Below, one piece after another: positions 1-10,400 of a stretch of 21,681 nt of DNA. The stretch lies in contig JAUJNC010000060.1 in NCBI GenBank assembly GCA_030446525.1, positions 1-21,681 of the forward strand, read 5' to 3'. This DNA is from Armatimonadaceae bacterium (lineage in GTDB: Bacteria; Armatimonadota; Armatimonadia; Armatimonadales; Armatimonadaceae). Within the stretch, counting starts at the first letter, position 1; the number at the start of each line of letters is the position of its first letter. A model generated the notes under the pieces. It searched no databases. It was not told the origin of the DNA and saw only the letters and a list, made by a program, of their open reading frames with translations. Both the position numbers and the translations under genes were made by a program.

Positions 1-2
1 AC

Positions 3-587
3 GACAACGGACTGACGTGCTGCGGCATCCATCTGGCCACCGGGGCGCTGCTCGGCGACAATCTTTCGCGCGCGATCGAGTTCAACCAGACCCTGGACAA
101 CCGCTTCCTCGTCGTCGCCGCCGACAAGCAGCGGATGTCATCGGTCGGGGGGATCATGGAGCTGGCAGGGATCCTCAACGACGCGGCCGAGAGGCTGCAG
201 GGCGAGGGGATGTTCACCGGCTACCACGCGCACGGCTTCGACTTCGCCACGGTGGGCGGCCGGATCGCCTGGGACATCCTGTTCGAGAACACACGTCCCG
301 GGGTCATCATGCAGCTGGACATCGGCAACTGCGCCGGGGGCGGTGGCGACCCCGTAGCCACCCTTCGCAAGTTCCCCCGGCGCGCGCGATCCGTCCACCT
401 GAAGGAGTTCGGCGGGCCTGTGGATTCGGTCATCGGGGAGGGCCAGGCGGACTGGCCCGAGATCTTCCGCCTGTGCGAGACGACGCAGGACACCGAGTGG
501 TACGTGGTCGAGGAAGGCAGCACGGATGGTCGGGGGTTCGACATCCCCCGGCGCAGTCTGGAAGCTCTTCGGCGCATGGGGAAGTGA
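3..587 (+). CDS. Sugar phosphate isomerase/epimerase-like TIM-barrel protein (5' truncated by window edge)
   Basis: The frame is open from the first bases of the window, so the start lies outside; about 194 residues of the C-terminal part are visible. The pattern is that of the xylose-isomerase-like TIM-barrel family (sugar phosphate isomerases/epimerases): a TGYHAHGFDF strand, then MQLDIGNC, then a VHLKEFGG strand followed by GEGQADWPEIF, and a late WYVVEEG strand. In this family these strands carry the His/Asp/Glu residues that bind a divalent metal and the sugar. The substrate cannot be read from the sequence. The gene ends 55 bp before a DinB-family gene on the same strand, and a glycoside hydrolase follows, so a carbohydrate-utilisation setting is plausible (inference). 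Confidence 0.8.
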   Translation, partial: DNGLTCCGIHLATGALLGDNLSRAIEFNQTLDNRFLVVAADKQRMSSVGGIMELAGILNDAAERLQGEGMFTGYHAHGFDFATVGGRIAWDILFENTRPGVIMQLDIGNCAGGGGDPVATLRKFPRRARSVHLKEFGGPVDSVIGEGQADWPEIFRLCETTQDTEWYVVEEGSTDGRGFDIPRRSLEALRRMGK

Positions 588-642
588 TGGCGGCAGGACG
601 GATGCTCAACATCGGACGCACGGTGGGGTGCTGAAAAGGATC

Positions 643-1128
643 ATGACGACCCCGCGATCGCTACGTGATCACGTCGTCGCGCTGCTCCGCGGCGGCCACG
701 CCTACGAGACGTTTGACGATATCGTGGGCGACTTCCCGCCTCCCCTGCGAGGCGTCGTTGCGCCCAGCGCCCAACACAGCGCGTGGCAGATCCTCGAGCA
801 CATGCGCATCACCCAGCGCGACATCCTGGATTTCAGCCGGAACGAGAATGGCGCGTATGTTGAGCTGAGATGGCCGGAAGACTATTGGCCGGCGACGGAG
901 GCGCCTGTGGCCGACGGCGGCTGGGATGCCACGATCCGCGCCTTCCTGGCCGACCGGGCCGCGCTTGAGTCCCTCGTCCTCGATCCACAAAACGATCTCT
1001 TCGCCCCCTTCCCTTGGGGCGACGGCCACACCCTCCTGCGGGAAGCGTTGCTCGCGGCCGACCACGCGTCCTATCACCTCGGACAGATCGTGATCCTGCG
1101 AAGGCTGCTGGACAAAAATGGCACCTAA
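643..1128 (+). CDS. DinB family protein
   Basis: This encodes 161 aa. I chose ATG 643 over the longer open frame from 526 because a GAAAAGGA purine run lies just upstream and homology begins here. It has the DinB/YfiT four-helix-bundle pattern: an early helix with QILEHM (His53) and a C-terminal ADHASYHLGQ motif (His141 and His145). These three histidines make the usual divalent-metal triad of the superfamily. Members include thiol S-transferases and many proteins of unknown function, so the reaction cannot be stated. The stop overlaps the first in-frame ATG (1118) of the following glycosidase by 11 bp, suggesting cotranscription. Confidence 0.85.
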   Translation: MTTPRSLRDHVVALLRGGHAYETFDDIVGDFPPPLRGVVAPSAQHSAWQILEHMRITQRDILDFSRNENGAYVELRWPEDYWPATEAPVADGGWDATIRAFLADRAALESLVLDPQNDLFAPFPWGDGHTLLREALLAADHASYHLGQIVILRRLLDKNGT

Positions 1129-3049
1129 AGGAAAGACCGAGTGGGCACCCCGGATGCCCGTGATCACCGCCGCTCAGGCGCTTCTCGCGCGGCTCCTCCC
1201 GCCCGTCGCCGGGCTGATACTTGTCGGCGCGCTCGGCTGCGCGGCGAAGGCGCAAAGCGACCTGCCGCCGGGCGGGAAGCCCGTGCTGGCGCCGGACGCC
1301 CTGCTGACCACGCCGGTCGGCGGTCTGGAGCGCACAAAGGCCACCGCGCAGATCGTGACCGTGACCGGGCAGCCGTTTCGCCGCGCCCTGCGCGTCACCA
1401 TCGGCGCGGACGCCCCCGGAACCAACGCCACGCAGCTGACGATCAACAACGCCGCGCCGGTAGAGAAGGGCGACGCCCTGCTGGCCTCGTTCTCTGTACG
1501 CGGAGCCTCCGCGGCGGGGAAGAACCCGGCCCAGACGGAGTTTCTGTTCGAGAAGGCGAGCGACCCGTGGACCAAGTCCGCCACGCTCGGCGTGGCTACC
1601 CCGCGGGACCCCGGCGCCTGGAAGCGGGTGCTGGTCCCCTTCACGTCCGTGGGCGGCTACGCGCCCGGCGAGGTGATGGTCTCGCTCCGGTTCGCATTCG
1701 GCCCGCAGACACTCGAGGTGGGCGGCCTGAGCGTGGTCAACTACGGCAAGACGAAGACGTCCGACGAACTGGTCGCGCTGGCGGCGGAAAAGAACCCGCT
1801 CGGCGCAGCGACCGTGACCGTGCGCCTGGACCAGACCAAGCAGACGATGCGCGGCTTCGGCGGCAACTTCGCCCAGCCGCGCTACGGCTCCAGCGAGCCA
1901 ATGGACGCCGTCGGGCGCTATAACCTGGAAAACCTGCGCGTGGTGCATGCCCGTATCGGCATTCCGCTGAACCGCTGGACGCCAGAGAAGGGCGTCTACA
2001 AGGACGAGGGGCCGGCGCGGGCGGCGCTCCTCCAGATGCAGATGGCGGCGAAGCGCAAGATCCCCATCACCGGTTCCGTTTGGGAGGGGCCGCTGTGGAT
2101 GCTGCCCGGCACGCCGGAGCAGGGGCGGACCCTGCCCCGCGAGCGCTACGACGACTGCATCGAGGCGATCGCGCAGTTCCTTGTCACTGCGCGCGACAAA
2201 TATGGCGCCGGCGTGGATTACTTCTCGTTCAACGAGCCGGACTACGGCGTGAACTTCAAGTTCACCCCGGCGCAGATGGCCGAGTTCATCGGCTTGGCGG
2301 GGCCGCGCTTCGCCGCGCTGGGCCTGAAGACCAAGTTCCTGACCGCCGACACCGCCAACGGCGGCAACTTCGCCGACTACGCCCGCCCGCTGCTGGAGGA
2401 CAAGTCCATCGCGCCCTACCTGGGGCCGCTCGCTTTCCACTCCTGGGACGCGCTGGGCGCGCCCGAAGCGAAGTATACCGCCATCGCCGCGCTCGGGCGG
2501 CAGTACAAGAAGCCGGTCTGGTGTACGGAGGCCGGGCACGACGCCCAGCTGTGGCGGGCCCCGGACCCGTGGCGCTCGTCGCAGAACGCCCTGCGCACGG
2601 CGCTGGCCTATGAGCGCACCCTGCGCCTGAGCGGTGCGGAGCAGATGGACTACTGGACCTACCAGGACAACTACCCGCTGGTGAGCAAGGACGGCACGGA
2701 GCCCTTCCCGGTCTGGCACGTGATCCGGCAGATGGAGGAGGCGCTGCCGCCGGGATCAAAGATCGCCACGGCCACGGCGAGCCATGACGATCTGAAGGCT
2801 CTGCCGGCGGCGGGGCCGGGGCCAGGGCAGTTCTCGGTGCTTCTGGTCAACCCCATCGGGCCGGGCGAGGCGACCCTGACGGGCTTGCCGCGCGGCGCGG
2901 TTGTCTCCGTGGTTCAAAGCACGGCGGGCGCCCGACGCCCCACGGTGGCCAAAGCGCTGCGGGCAGACAGTTCCGGCCGCGTCACCGTCGCCCTGCCCGC
3001 CCGCTCCGTGGTGACGGTCCTGAGCAGCGGCTCTGGGGAGCGACGGTAG
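1118..3049 (+). CDS. Secreted/lipoprotein glycoside hydrolase, GH30-like
   Basis: This encodes 643 aa from ATG 1118; an alternative ATG at 1154 (residue 13) lies closer to the signal sequence. A hydrophobic stretch at residues 20–40 ends in ALGC (Cys41), a loose lipobox, so export and possibly lipid anchoring are likely. Residues about 55–210 look like a beta-rich accessory domain. The catalytic barrel starts with MRGFGGNF (244–251), the typical opening of clan GH-A family 30 enzymes. FNEPDYG (371–377) supplies the acid/base Glu373, and VWCTEAGHD (467–475) the nucleophile Glu471. A C-terminal beta domain (about 550–640) is also usual in GH30. Family 30 acts on beta-linked glucans, xylans or glucosylceramide; the exact substrate is unknown. 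A SD-like AAAGGA at 1128 fits neither ATG well. Confidence 0.85.
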   Translation: MAPKGKTEWAPRMPVITAAQALLARLLPPVAGLILVGALGCAAKAQSDLPPGGKPVLAPDALLTTPVGGLERTKATAQIVTVTGQPFRRALRVTIGADAPGTNATQLTINNAAPVEKGDALLASFSVRGASAAGKNPAQTEFLFEKASDPWTKSATLGVATPRDPGAWKRVLVPFTSVGGYAPGEVMVSLRFAFGPQTLEVGGLSVVNYGKTKTSDELVALAAEKNPLGAATVTVRLDQTKQTMRGFGGNFAQPRYGSSEPMDAVGRYNLENLRVVHARIGIPLNRWTPEKGVYKDEGPARAALLQMQMAAKRKIPITGSVWEGPLWMLPGTPEQGRTLPRERYDDCIEAIAQFLVTARDKYGAGVDYFSFNEPDYGVNFKFTPAQMAEFIGLAGPRFAALGLKTKFLTADTANGGNFADYARPLLEDKSIAPYLGPLAFHSWDALGAPEAKYTAIAALGRQYKKPVWCTEAGHDAQLWRAPDPWRSSQNALRTALAYERTLRLSGAEQMDYWTYQDNYPLVSKDGTEPFPVWHVIRQMEEALPPGSKIATATASHDDLKALPAAGPGPGQFSVLLVNPIGPGEATLTGLPRGAVVSVVQSTAGARRPTVAKALRADSSGRVTVALPARSVVTVLSSGSGERR

Positions 3050-3059
3050 GAACGCCGCT

Positions 3060-3473
3060 TCACCGAGTGACGCCAACGGGGCGCGGCAGGTTGTAGCCCC
3101 GGATCAGGCCGACGATCTCGTCCGCCTTCTCGGCCCGCTTCGCCCGCTCCGTCGCCCACACGAGCCGCAGCGCCTCGTCCGAGTGCGGCGCGTCGCCCAC
3201 GCCCGGCCAGCCCTGCGTGATCCAATGGTAGAGCGCCTTGTGCTGCTCGGTCTTTGGCCTGGGGTGCGACAGGCGCAGCAGGTCGCGGTGGCTCCAGCCG
3301 TCACGCTGCTGGTACTTGAGCGCCTGGTAGGCGAGCTTGTCGACGGCACACTGCGCCCTATCTGGGACCAAGGCGACGTGCTGATGTTGGGAGTTGCCTG
3401 GCGGACGTAGTTCGGGGATGAGTTCGCCGGACGGCATCCTCGGTGAAGAACTGTCAGCCGTAGCGCTCGACAC
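3060..3473 (-). pseudogene. TROVE-domain (Ro60/Rsr-like) gene fragment
   Basis: The open frame encodes 137 aa. Residues 44–130 match the middle of the TROVE domain: VDKLAYQALKYQQRDGWSH, then RDLLRLSHPRP, and near the end LIRGYNLPR. In Ro60/Rsr proteins these helices belong to the ring of HEAT-like repeats that binds Y RNA and misfolded RNA. The first 43 residues show no Ro similarity, and the frame stops right after the YNLPR position where a full protein would continue for several hundred residues, including the vWA domain. This is therefore an internal piece (roughly 3077–3344), convergent with the glycosidase gene and 11 bp from its stop. I consider it a remnant, not a functional short protein. 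Confidence 0.7.
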
Positions 3474-3562
3474 GACGCGGGCTTACAGCAGTGCGCGTGG
3501 TGGCAGGAACCGGAAGAAGGGGCCGCGAGCGTGGCAGAGGGGCGGCCCTGTGGGACGGGCGC

Positions 3563-6500
3563 TCAGGGAGCGCCCGACTCCAGCGCGTACGCAACCGACT
3601 GCTCCGGCGTCATCGCTTGACCCTGCGCCCGGCTGGCGGCGAATCGCCCCTCACCCAGTGCGCCCCGCACGACCGAAGTCACACGCTCCATCTCCGCGCG
3701 CCCCAGCGGCGTCACGAAACCATAAGTCCACCCCCCCCTGCCTTCCGCCGCGCCGAGCAGGCGCGCCGCGCGCTCGTTGTCGCCCTCCCTGGCGGCCACA
3801 AGAACAAACCCCGCCCGCGCGCTGGCGGTGCCCCGACTGCCGCCAGCCGCCTCGAAGAAATTGAGGCTCTCCTGGAAGTGGGGGCCCGCCGCGGGCAGGT
3901 GCGCCGCCGGCCGGGGCCACCCGGCCCAACTCCAGCAGCGCCCAGGAGCTGCCCGTCCTCCACCCCGCCGCCCGGCTCAGGGACAGGCTCTGGTCTAGAA
4001 GCGAGCGGGCCCTGGCGTTGTCGCCCTCTTCGCGCGTCAACATCCCGAGGTGAAAGAGCGAGTCTGCTCTAAAGATCCCTGTGGGCCCGGCACTTGTGAG
4101 TGCTTCTTCGAACAAAGAGCGGGCCACGGCCAGGTCCCCCTGCCGGTGAGACGCCCACCCGGCGCTAGTCAGGGTGCCGGCGGCAGTATCCCTGTCTTCG
4201 GCCCCGCGCGCGAGCTCCCGCGCCACCGCCACGCTCTCCTCGAAAAGGGAACGCGACCGCGCCACATCGCCTTCCTGGATCGCGAGCCCCACCAGTTCCA
4301 GCAGAAAGCGCGACACCCCTGCCTTATCACCCAGCTCGCGGCACAGGGCAAGCCCCCGCTCCCAACAGGAGTGGGCGGACGCCCGGTCGCCTGAGCGCAG
4401 GTACAGACCGCCCAATTGCTGCAGGGACCACAAAAGCGGCGCTTTGTCGCCCGTCTCCTCAGCCGCCGCGACGCTGCGCTCCAAGAACGTCCGCTCCGCT
4501 TCACGGTCCCCCTGACGGGCCGCCATGTACGCAAGATTATAGAGGGGCCAGGTGCCACTGCCCCTTTCGCCCGTCTCCTCGCTCAGCGCCACCGCCTCCT
4601 CCAAGCAGGCACGCGCGGCCGCGTCGTCGCCCTCGCGCACCAATAAGGAGCCGAGCGTGTTGAGCGCTCGCGCGCAGCCTGATTTGTCTCCCGTCTGCCG
4701 GGCAATGGCGATGCTCTCCTCCACCCACGGGCGCCGCACGGCGGAGCTCTCCCCCTGGCGAAAGGCCAGAACCGCGAGCCAGTTCAGCGCCCTGCCCCGC
4801 GTGAGCGAAGGACCCGACCCTCCGCCCCGCTCCAGCATCGCCTGGAGCCACTCCCGGCCTTCCCTGAAGTAACCCCGCACAACCCAGAACCGGTACAGGG
4901 AGGCGGCCAGCCGCAGCCCCGCCTGCGCCGCGCCCTCGTCCGAGCGGCACCACTCCAGGGCGGCGCGCAGGTTCTCGTGCTCGCGCTCCAGCCGCCCCAG
5001 CCAGCGGCCCTGCTCCGGCCCGAACAGCCCCGGCTCTGCCTCCTCGGCGAGGGCCAGGAAGTGGTCGCGGTGCCGCCCGCGCACCGACCCGGACTCCCCG
5101 GACTCGAGCAGCCGGTCCCGGGCGTACTGGCGCACCGTCTCCAGCAGCCGGTAGCGCGCCTCCCCCGCCTGCGGCTCTTCGTAGAGCACCAGGCTCTTCT
5201 CCACCAAGCGCGACAACAGCTCCAGCACGTCCCAGGCCGCCACCGGCTCGCCCGCGCAGACGCCCTCGGCCGACTCCAGGCTCCACCCGCCCGAGAAGAC
5301 CGACAGGCGCCCCAGGAGCACGCGCTCGGGCTCGGGCAGCAGGTCGAAGCTCCAGTCGATGGCGGCACGCAGCGTCTGCTGGCGCGGCAGCGCCGTGCGC
5401 GAGCCGCCCGTCAGCAGCCGGAAACGGTCGTCGAGCCGCTTGGCTAGCTGCTCCACGGGCAAGACGCGCACCCGCGCGGCGGCAAGCTCGATGGCAAGCG
5501 GGATCCCGTCCAGCCGGTGGCACACCTGCGCCAGCGCCGGCGCGTTCGCGTTCGTCACGGCAAAGCCGGGCTGCACCGTGGTCGCCCGATCGATGAAGAG
5601 GCGCACCGCCTCATACTGGGTCAGGGCTCCCGCCGCGGGCACGTGCCCGGGGTCGGGCAGCGACAGCGAGGGCATGCGCCAGGGCCTCTCCCCGGCGATC
5701 GAGAGCGCTTCGCGGCTCGTGGCAAGCAGGCGCACCCGCGGGCAGTGACGAAGGATGCGGTCGGCGAGCCGGGCGCAGGCATCGATCAGGTGCTCGCAGT
5801 TGTCCAACACCAATAGGAGGTGCCTGGCCTTGAGGTGATCCAGGAGGGTCTGCGCGATGGGCTTCCCTGTCTCCTCCCGCACGCCCAGGACAGAGGAGAT
5901 GCTCTGCGGCACCAGGGCCGGATCCGAGAGCGGGGCCAGTTCCGCCAGCCACACGCCATCGGGATAATGGTCGAGTTCCTCCGCGGCGACCTGCAGCGCC
6001 AGGCGCGTCTTGCCGACCCCGCCGGAGCCGGTGATGGTCAAGAGCGGCGCCTTCGCCAGCAGCGCCCGGGCCTCGGTGATCTCCTTCTCGCGACCGATGA
6101 AGGAGGTCACCTGCAGCGGCAGGTTGTTGGGCAATGCGTCGAGCGAGCGCGGCGGGGGGAACTCGGTCGGCAGCTCGGGGTGCAGGAGCTGGAACACCCG
6201 CTCGGGGCGCGCAAGATCGCGCAGGCGGTGCTCGCCCAGGTCGAGCAAAGCAGCACCCTCTGGCAGGCTGTCGCGCGCCAACTCCTCGGTGGGAAGGGAG
6301 AGCAGCACCTGGCCGCCATGCGCTACCGACCGGAGCCGGGCGCAGCGGTTGACCGCGGGGCCGAAATAGTCACCGCCGCGCAGTTCGGCCTCGCCGGTGT
6401 GCAGAGCCATACGCACGCGCAGGCGCAGGCCGTCCGGCGACGGCTCGGCCAGCAAAGCTCGCTGGAGCGCGCAGGCAGCGGCGGTGGCATCGCTGGCGCG

Positions 6501-6698
6501 AGCGAAGACGGCGAAGAGGCTGTCGCCCTCGCCCCGGCTCTTGACGAGCGTGCCCTCGTGCCCCTCGATAAGGGAGGCGGCCAGGGCGTCGTGGCGGGCT
6601 ACCGCCGCCCGCATGGGGGCGGGGTGGGCCTCCCAGAGCTTGGTGCTGCCCTCGATGTCGGTGAAGAGGAAGGTGACGGTGCCCGATGGAAGGGACAT
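3563..6698 (-). CDS. Class III adenylate cyclase–NB-ARC ATPase–TPR regulator (frameshifted near C-terminus)
   Basis: ATG 6698 is preceded at 6 nt by GGGGAG. Residues 1–175 are a class III cyclase domain: FTDIEGST (metal Asp14), VKSRGEGD (Lys53, Asp59), GGDYFG (Asp110) and VNRCAR (Asn117, Arg121). The metal, base-selecting and transition-state residues all appear present, so it should make cAMP. After SFIGREKE (199–206) comes an NB-ARC/AAA ATPase with Walker A GSGGVGKTR (224–232) and the Walker-B-like strand LLLVLDNCEH. A winged-helix region and many TPR-like repeats with REGD/RQGD turns follow. The upstream frame runs on to 3651 as nonsense. The true C-terminus (HFQESLNFFEAAGG, then AAREGDNERAARLLGAAEG) lies in another frame ending at 3563. 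The shift (+1) falls near 3900–3917 in a GC-only run. This is a signal-sensing STAND-type protein of unknown trigger. Confidence 0.8.
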
Positions 6699-6832
6699 TG
6701 CGGTCTCCCCGATCAAAGCGGCGTTGTGTGGGAGAGTTCACCGGGCCGAGAGGCGTCTCCTGCTACCGCAGACAAGAGAGACAGACAAAACCACCAATGC
6801 TTGCTTCCTGAACAGTTTGCCAGGCCGCAATA

Positions 6833-6841
6833 TGGTAGAAT
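6833..6841 (+). promoter_or_regulatory. Possible extended -10 promoter for the CBS/heme-dioxygenase genes
   Basis: TGGTAGAAT fits an extended -10 (TGn followed by TAGAAT) in the 250-bp divergent spacer between the cyclase gene and the CBS gene. No good -35 is visible at 17 bp spacing. Transcription from here would leave a leader of about 100 nt before ATG 6951. The call rests on motif match alone. Confidence 0.3.
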
Positions 6842-6950
6842 GAGCTAAACGATCAAGCCAAGTTGGACGGACCTGGCAGGATGCGGAAGCCGGTACGAGG
6901 AGACACAATGTGGGTGCAGCTGGTCGTGTCCTGAGGGCAGGAGAGGCCCG

Positions 6951-7394
6951 ATGCTCATTCGCGAGATCATGACCATCTACCCGGTGCGCGTCGAGATCAC
7001 GTCGACGATGCGCCGCGCGGCGGAGATCATTAGCCTCGCCGAGGCGAGTGACCTGATGGTGGTGGATAACCACAGGAACTTTGTTGGCGTTTTATCCGAG
7101 GGGGATATCATACGCGCCGTACTGCCCAACTTCGACGAGATCGTGGCGGCGGGCGGCTCTCTGGACGACGCGTTCCGATTCTTTGCCCGGAAGGGACGGG
7201 AGCTGGCCGAACACCCCATTGCCCCCCTGGTTGTCCGGAACGCAGCCGTTATGAAACCTACCGATGAAGCGGCCATGGCCGCCTCGATAATGGTCGAAAA
7301 GCAGATCCGGCGCCTGCCGGTCGTCGAGAGCGGTAAGCTGGTTGGCACGGTATCGCGCGCCGACATCTGCCGGGCCGTCGTCTACGGTCTGTAA
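6951..7394 (+). CDS. Tandem CBS domain protein
   Basis: This encodes 147 aa; ATG 6951 follows AGGAGAGG at 4 nt spacing, a strong ribosome binding site. It contains two CBS motifs. The first (residues 7–60) has MTIYPVRVEITSTM and the strand GVLSEGDIIRAV. The second (about 100–145) has RRLPVVESGKLVGTVSRADI. They are joined by a helical insert of about 35 residues (60–95). Paired CBS domains form a Bateman module that usually binds adenine nucleotides or S-adenosylmethionine and senses energy or redox state. There is no attached enzyme domain, so it is a stand-alone regulator or ligand sensor. The next gene starts 80 bp downstream on the same strand, making joint transcription likely. No terminator-like hairpin stands out in between. 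Confidence 0.85.
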   Translation: MLIREIMTIYPVRVEITSTMRRAAEIISLAEASDLMVVDNHRNFVGVLSEGDIIRAVLPNFDEIVAAGGSLDDAFRFFARKGRELAEHPIAPLVVRNAAVMKPTDEAAMAASIMVEKQIRRLPVVESGKLVGTVSRADICRAVVYGL

Positions 7395-7474
7395 AAGCCC
7401 CGCCCGGCAAAGGCCGCGTGCAGCTCGCCCGAGGAAGCGTTCCCCTCAAGGGCCACCCGATATGAGGTTATTCA

Positions 7475-10400
7475 ATGGCTAGCCACCCGACCGCGCCGTC
7501 CCGCGCGGTCCTGCTTCGAGCTGCGACTACAAACCAGGAGAGCGGGCACGAGAATGCCGGTCCGGTTTCCGAGGAGCTCGGCTTCGTACCCGTACAACCG
7601 CCCCTCCGGGATCTGCCGGGGACCCACCGGGCCTGGGACGAGACCGCGCACAGGCTGCCGGATCTCATCCGGACGCTGACCCTGCGTCCGGCACTCGATG
7701 CCCTGCCCCTGCTGAGCGCAGAGGCGGATAACCTGCCGGAGGAGTACCTGTACAGGGCCTCGCTCCTCCTCAGTCAGTTCGCGCACACGTACTACTGGGT
7801 GGAAACCGACCCCCCGGCCTGCGTCCCGGCGTGTATCCAGAAGCCCTGGGAGGAGGTGACGCGGAGGCTGGGCCGGCCGGCGCCTTTCCTGTCTTACAAC
7901 GACATCTTCCTGTACAACTGGCAGCTTCGTGATCCTGCGCTGCCTGATCCGATGCGGCTGGAGAACCTCGACCTGCTGGTACCGGCGGCGGGGAACCAGG
8001 CCGAGCGCGTGTTCCTCCTCGCGCAGGTGGAGATCATGGCCCAGGCAGCGCCGGTCGTCGGGGCGGTGGTCCGCGCCCAGGAAGCCGTTCTGCGCGGCGA
8101 TGCTTCCGCCCTCCGGTCCGAGCTGCTGGTGATCCTGGAGCGGCTCCAGCACATCACGAACCACTCGTTCCTCAAAATCGATCCCAACCCCCATAGCAAC
8201 ACCTACGTCGATCCCGTGGTATGGGCGAAAACCGTGGCGCGCTATGCCATCCCCATCAAGGAGGGGATCCCAGGGGCCAGCGGCACCGCGGCGCCGATCT
8301 TCCAGCTGCTGGACGTCTTCTTCGGCCGCAGGCGCTACGATTCCGTGCTCGGCAAGGATGCGCTGCACTTCCGCCAGTGGTATCCCAGGCATCACCGCGA
8401 ATTCCTCCAGGCGGTCGAGAGGGTGCCTGTCGGCGATTTCCTGGACGCAAGCGGTGATTCGTGTCTCAAGGGCATCTTCCGGACCGCGCTGGATGCCTAT
8501 GTTGGGGAGAAGGGTTTCCTGGGCGCGCATCGTCTCAAAGTGTACGGATTCCTGGAGACGGCGTACAAGGTCGGTCGTTCGATGACCACGGGGGGGTTCT
8601 CCGGGTCGTTCAAAGAACGCCCGTGGGACGAGGTGGACGAGACGCTGGACACATCGCGCCGCGAGCGCTATGAGGGGCTCCCCGCGCACTGTTACTATGC
8701 GACGATCAAGAGCAGCGCCAAGACCGACGAGACCGCCGACGACTGGGTCAAGCACGTCGTCCTGAACACGGCCGGCGCGGGCATCCGGTATGAGCCGGGC
8801 GACCGCGTCGGCATCATGCCCGAGAACAGCGACGAGTTGGTGGACAAGACGCTCCGCGCCCTGCGCGCCACCGGGGAGGAGCCGATCCGCCTGGACGGCG
8901 CGTGGCGGGCCGCCATGCGTTCGGAGCGCGGCTACGACGGGAGGGACGTGCTCCCCCTGCGGGCCTTGTTGATGTACGGGAAGATCCGCCCCGTCCTCCG
9001 GACGGCCGCGAAAGCCCTGCACGCCATCACCGCCTCGGACCGGCTCAAACAGATCCTCGATGCGCGGGCGGGAGATCAGTGGGAGCTGTGGGACCTGCTG
9101 GAGATGCTCTGGGAGGGCGGGTTCGATACGCGGCGACTTTGGAAGGCGGAACCGTGGGAGCCGGAAAGCGTGTGCAAGATCGTGCCGCCGGAGGTCCACC
9201 GGATGTATTCGGTCTCGTCCGCGATGGGGGCGGTGTCCGACGACGCCGCGGACGAGTTGCACCTGACGGTGGGAGGGCTCCAGTACGAAACGCCGGATAC
9301 GCCGGTCTCCCGCGCCGCGACGCGCTACGGGATGGCGTCCCACTTCATCTGCCGGGTGATCGGGCGCCCCGCCGACGGCGACGACCGGATCGCGCTGCGG
9401 ATCGTGCGGCCGTCGCGCTTCCACCTGCCCGGCGACCCCGCCCGCCCGATCGTGATGTTCGCCGGGGGGGCCGGTATCTCGCCGTTCCGCGGGTTCCTGC
9501 AGGAGCGTGCCCGGAACGGCACCCCGGGCGAGAACTGGCTCTTCTTCGGGACGCGCACGCGCAACCACTTCTTCTACCGGCGGGAGATCGAACGGCTCGT
9601 GGGCGAAGGCCGGCTGCAGCTGCGCGTCGCCTTCTCCGGCGATGACGTGTCGGTGCGCTACGAAAGGCAGGCCGGCGGCGGGGGCGGGTTCGTCTTCGAT
9701 CCCGGAGCGAGGCGGATGATCAACGCCGTCATCGAGGAGGAGGAGAACGCGCGGCAGCTGTGGGACCTGCTCCGCAGCGAACGGGAAGGTGGCAAGGAGG
9801 CCTACCTCTACGTCTGTGGACAGACCGGGTTCGGCGTCACCGTGATGAACGCGCTGAAGAACGTCCTGCGCCGGTTCGCTCCCGGCCCGGACGAGGCGGC
9901 GCGTGACCGGCAGGCGAGGGAGATTCTGTACCGCCTGGTGGCGGACGACCGCTACATGCAGGACATCTTCACCTCCTACAGCGGCACCTCCCGGGAGGAG
10001 TCAGCGACCTACCACGCCTCCGACGTGGCCCTGCACAACAATCCGGAAAACGGCTACTGGATCATCGTGAGCGGCAGGGTTTACGACGTGAGCGAGTTCC
10101 TCCATCTGCACCCCGGGGGCGACATGATCCTCCGCGAGAACGCGGGGCTCGACGCGACCCGGGCCTATCAGGCGGTACAGCACCACCTCAACTCCGAGGT
10201 CGATGCCATGCTGGGGATGTACGAGATCGGCTCGATCGGGCGGCTCGACTTTCACGGGGCCTGGGGCGTCGCCGTCGGACCCGACGGCCTTTTCTACGTC
10301 TCGGTCGAAGAGGCCTTCCGCACCTGGGTGCGCTTCCTCTACTTCCTGGTTGAGATGGGGAACGCCCTGGCCGCGGACTTCCGCTTCCGGGACCGGGTCC

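Noticed and set aside
833..2719. Long minus-strand open frame (628 codons) opposite the glycosidase
   Set aside because: It is antisense to a clear GH30-like gene, arginine-rich and without recognisable domains; this is a GC-rich shadow frame.
5820..6848. Plus-strand open frame of 342 codons opposite the cyclase gene
   Set aside because: The opposite strand carries the catalytic motifs of the cyclase and NB-ARC domains; this frame has shadow composition.
7472..9568. Minus-strand open frame of 698 codons opposite the heme-dioxygenase fusion
   Set aside because: The plus strand shows conserved IDO-like and reductase motifs throughout; the antisense frame is arginine/proline-rich and has no family resemblance.
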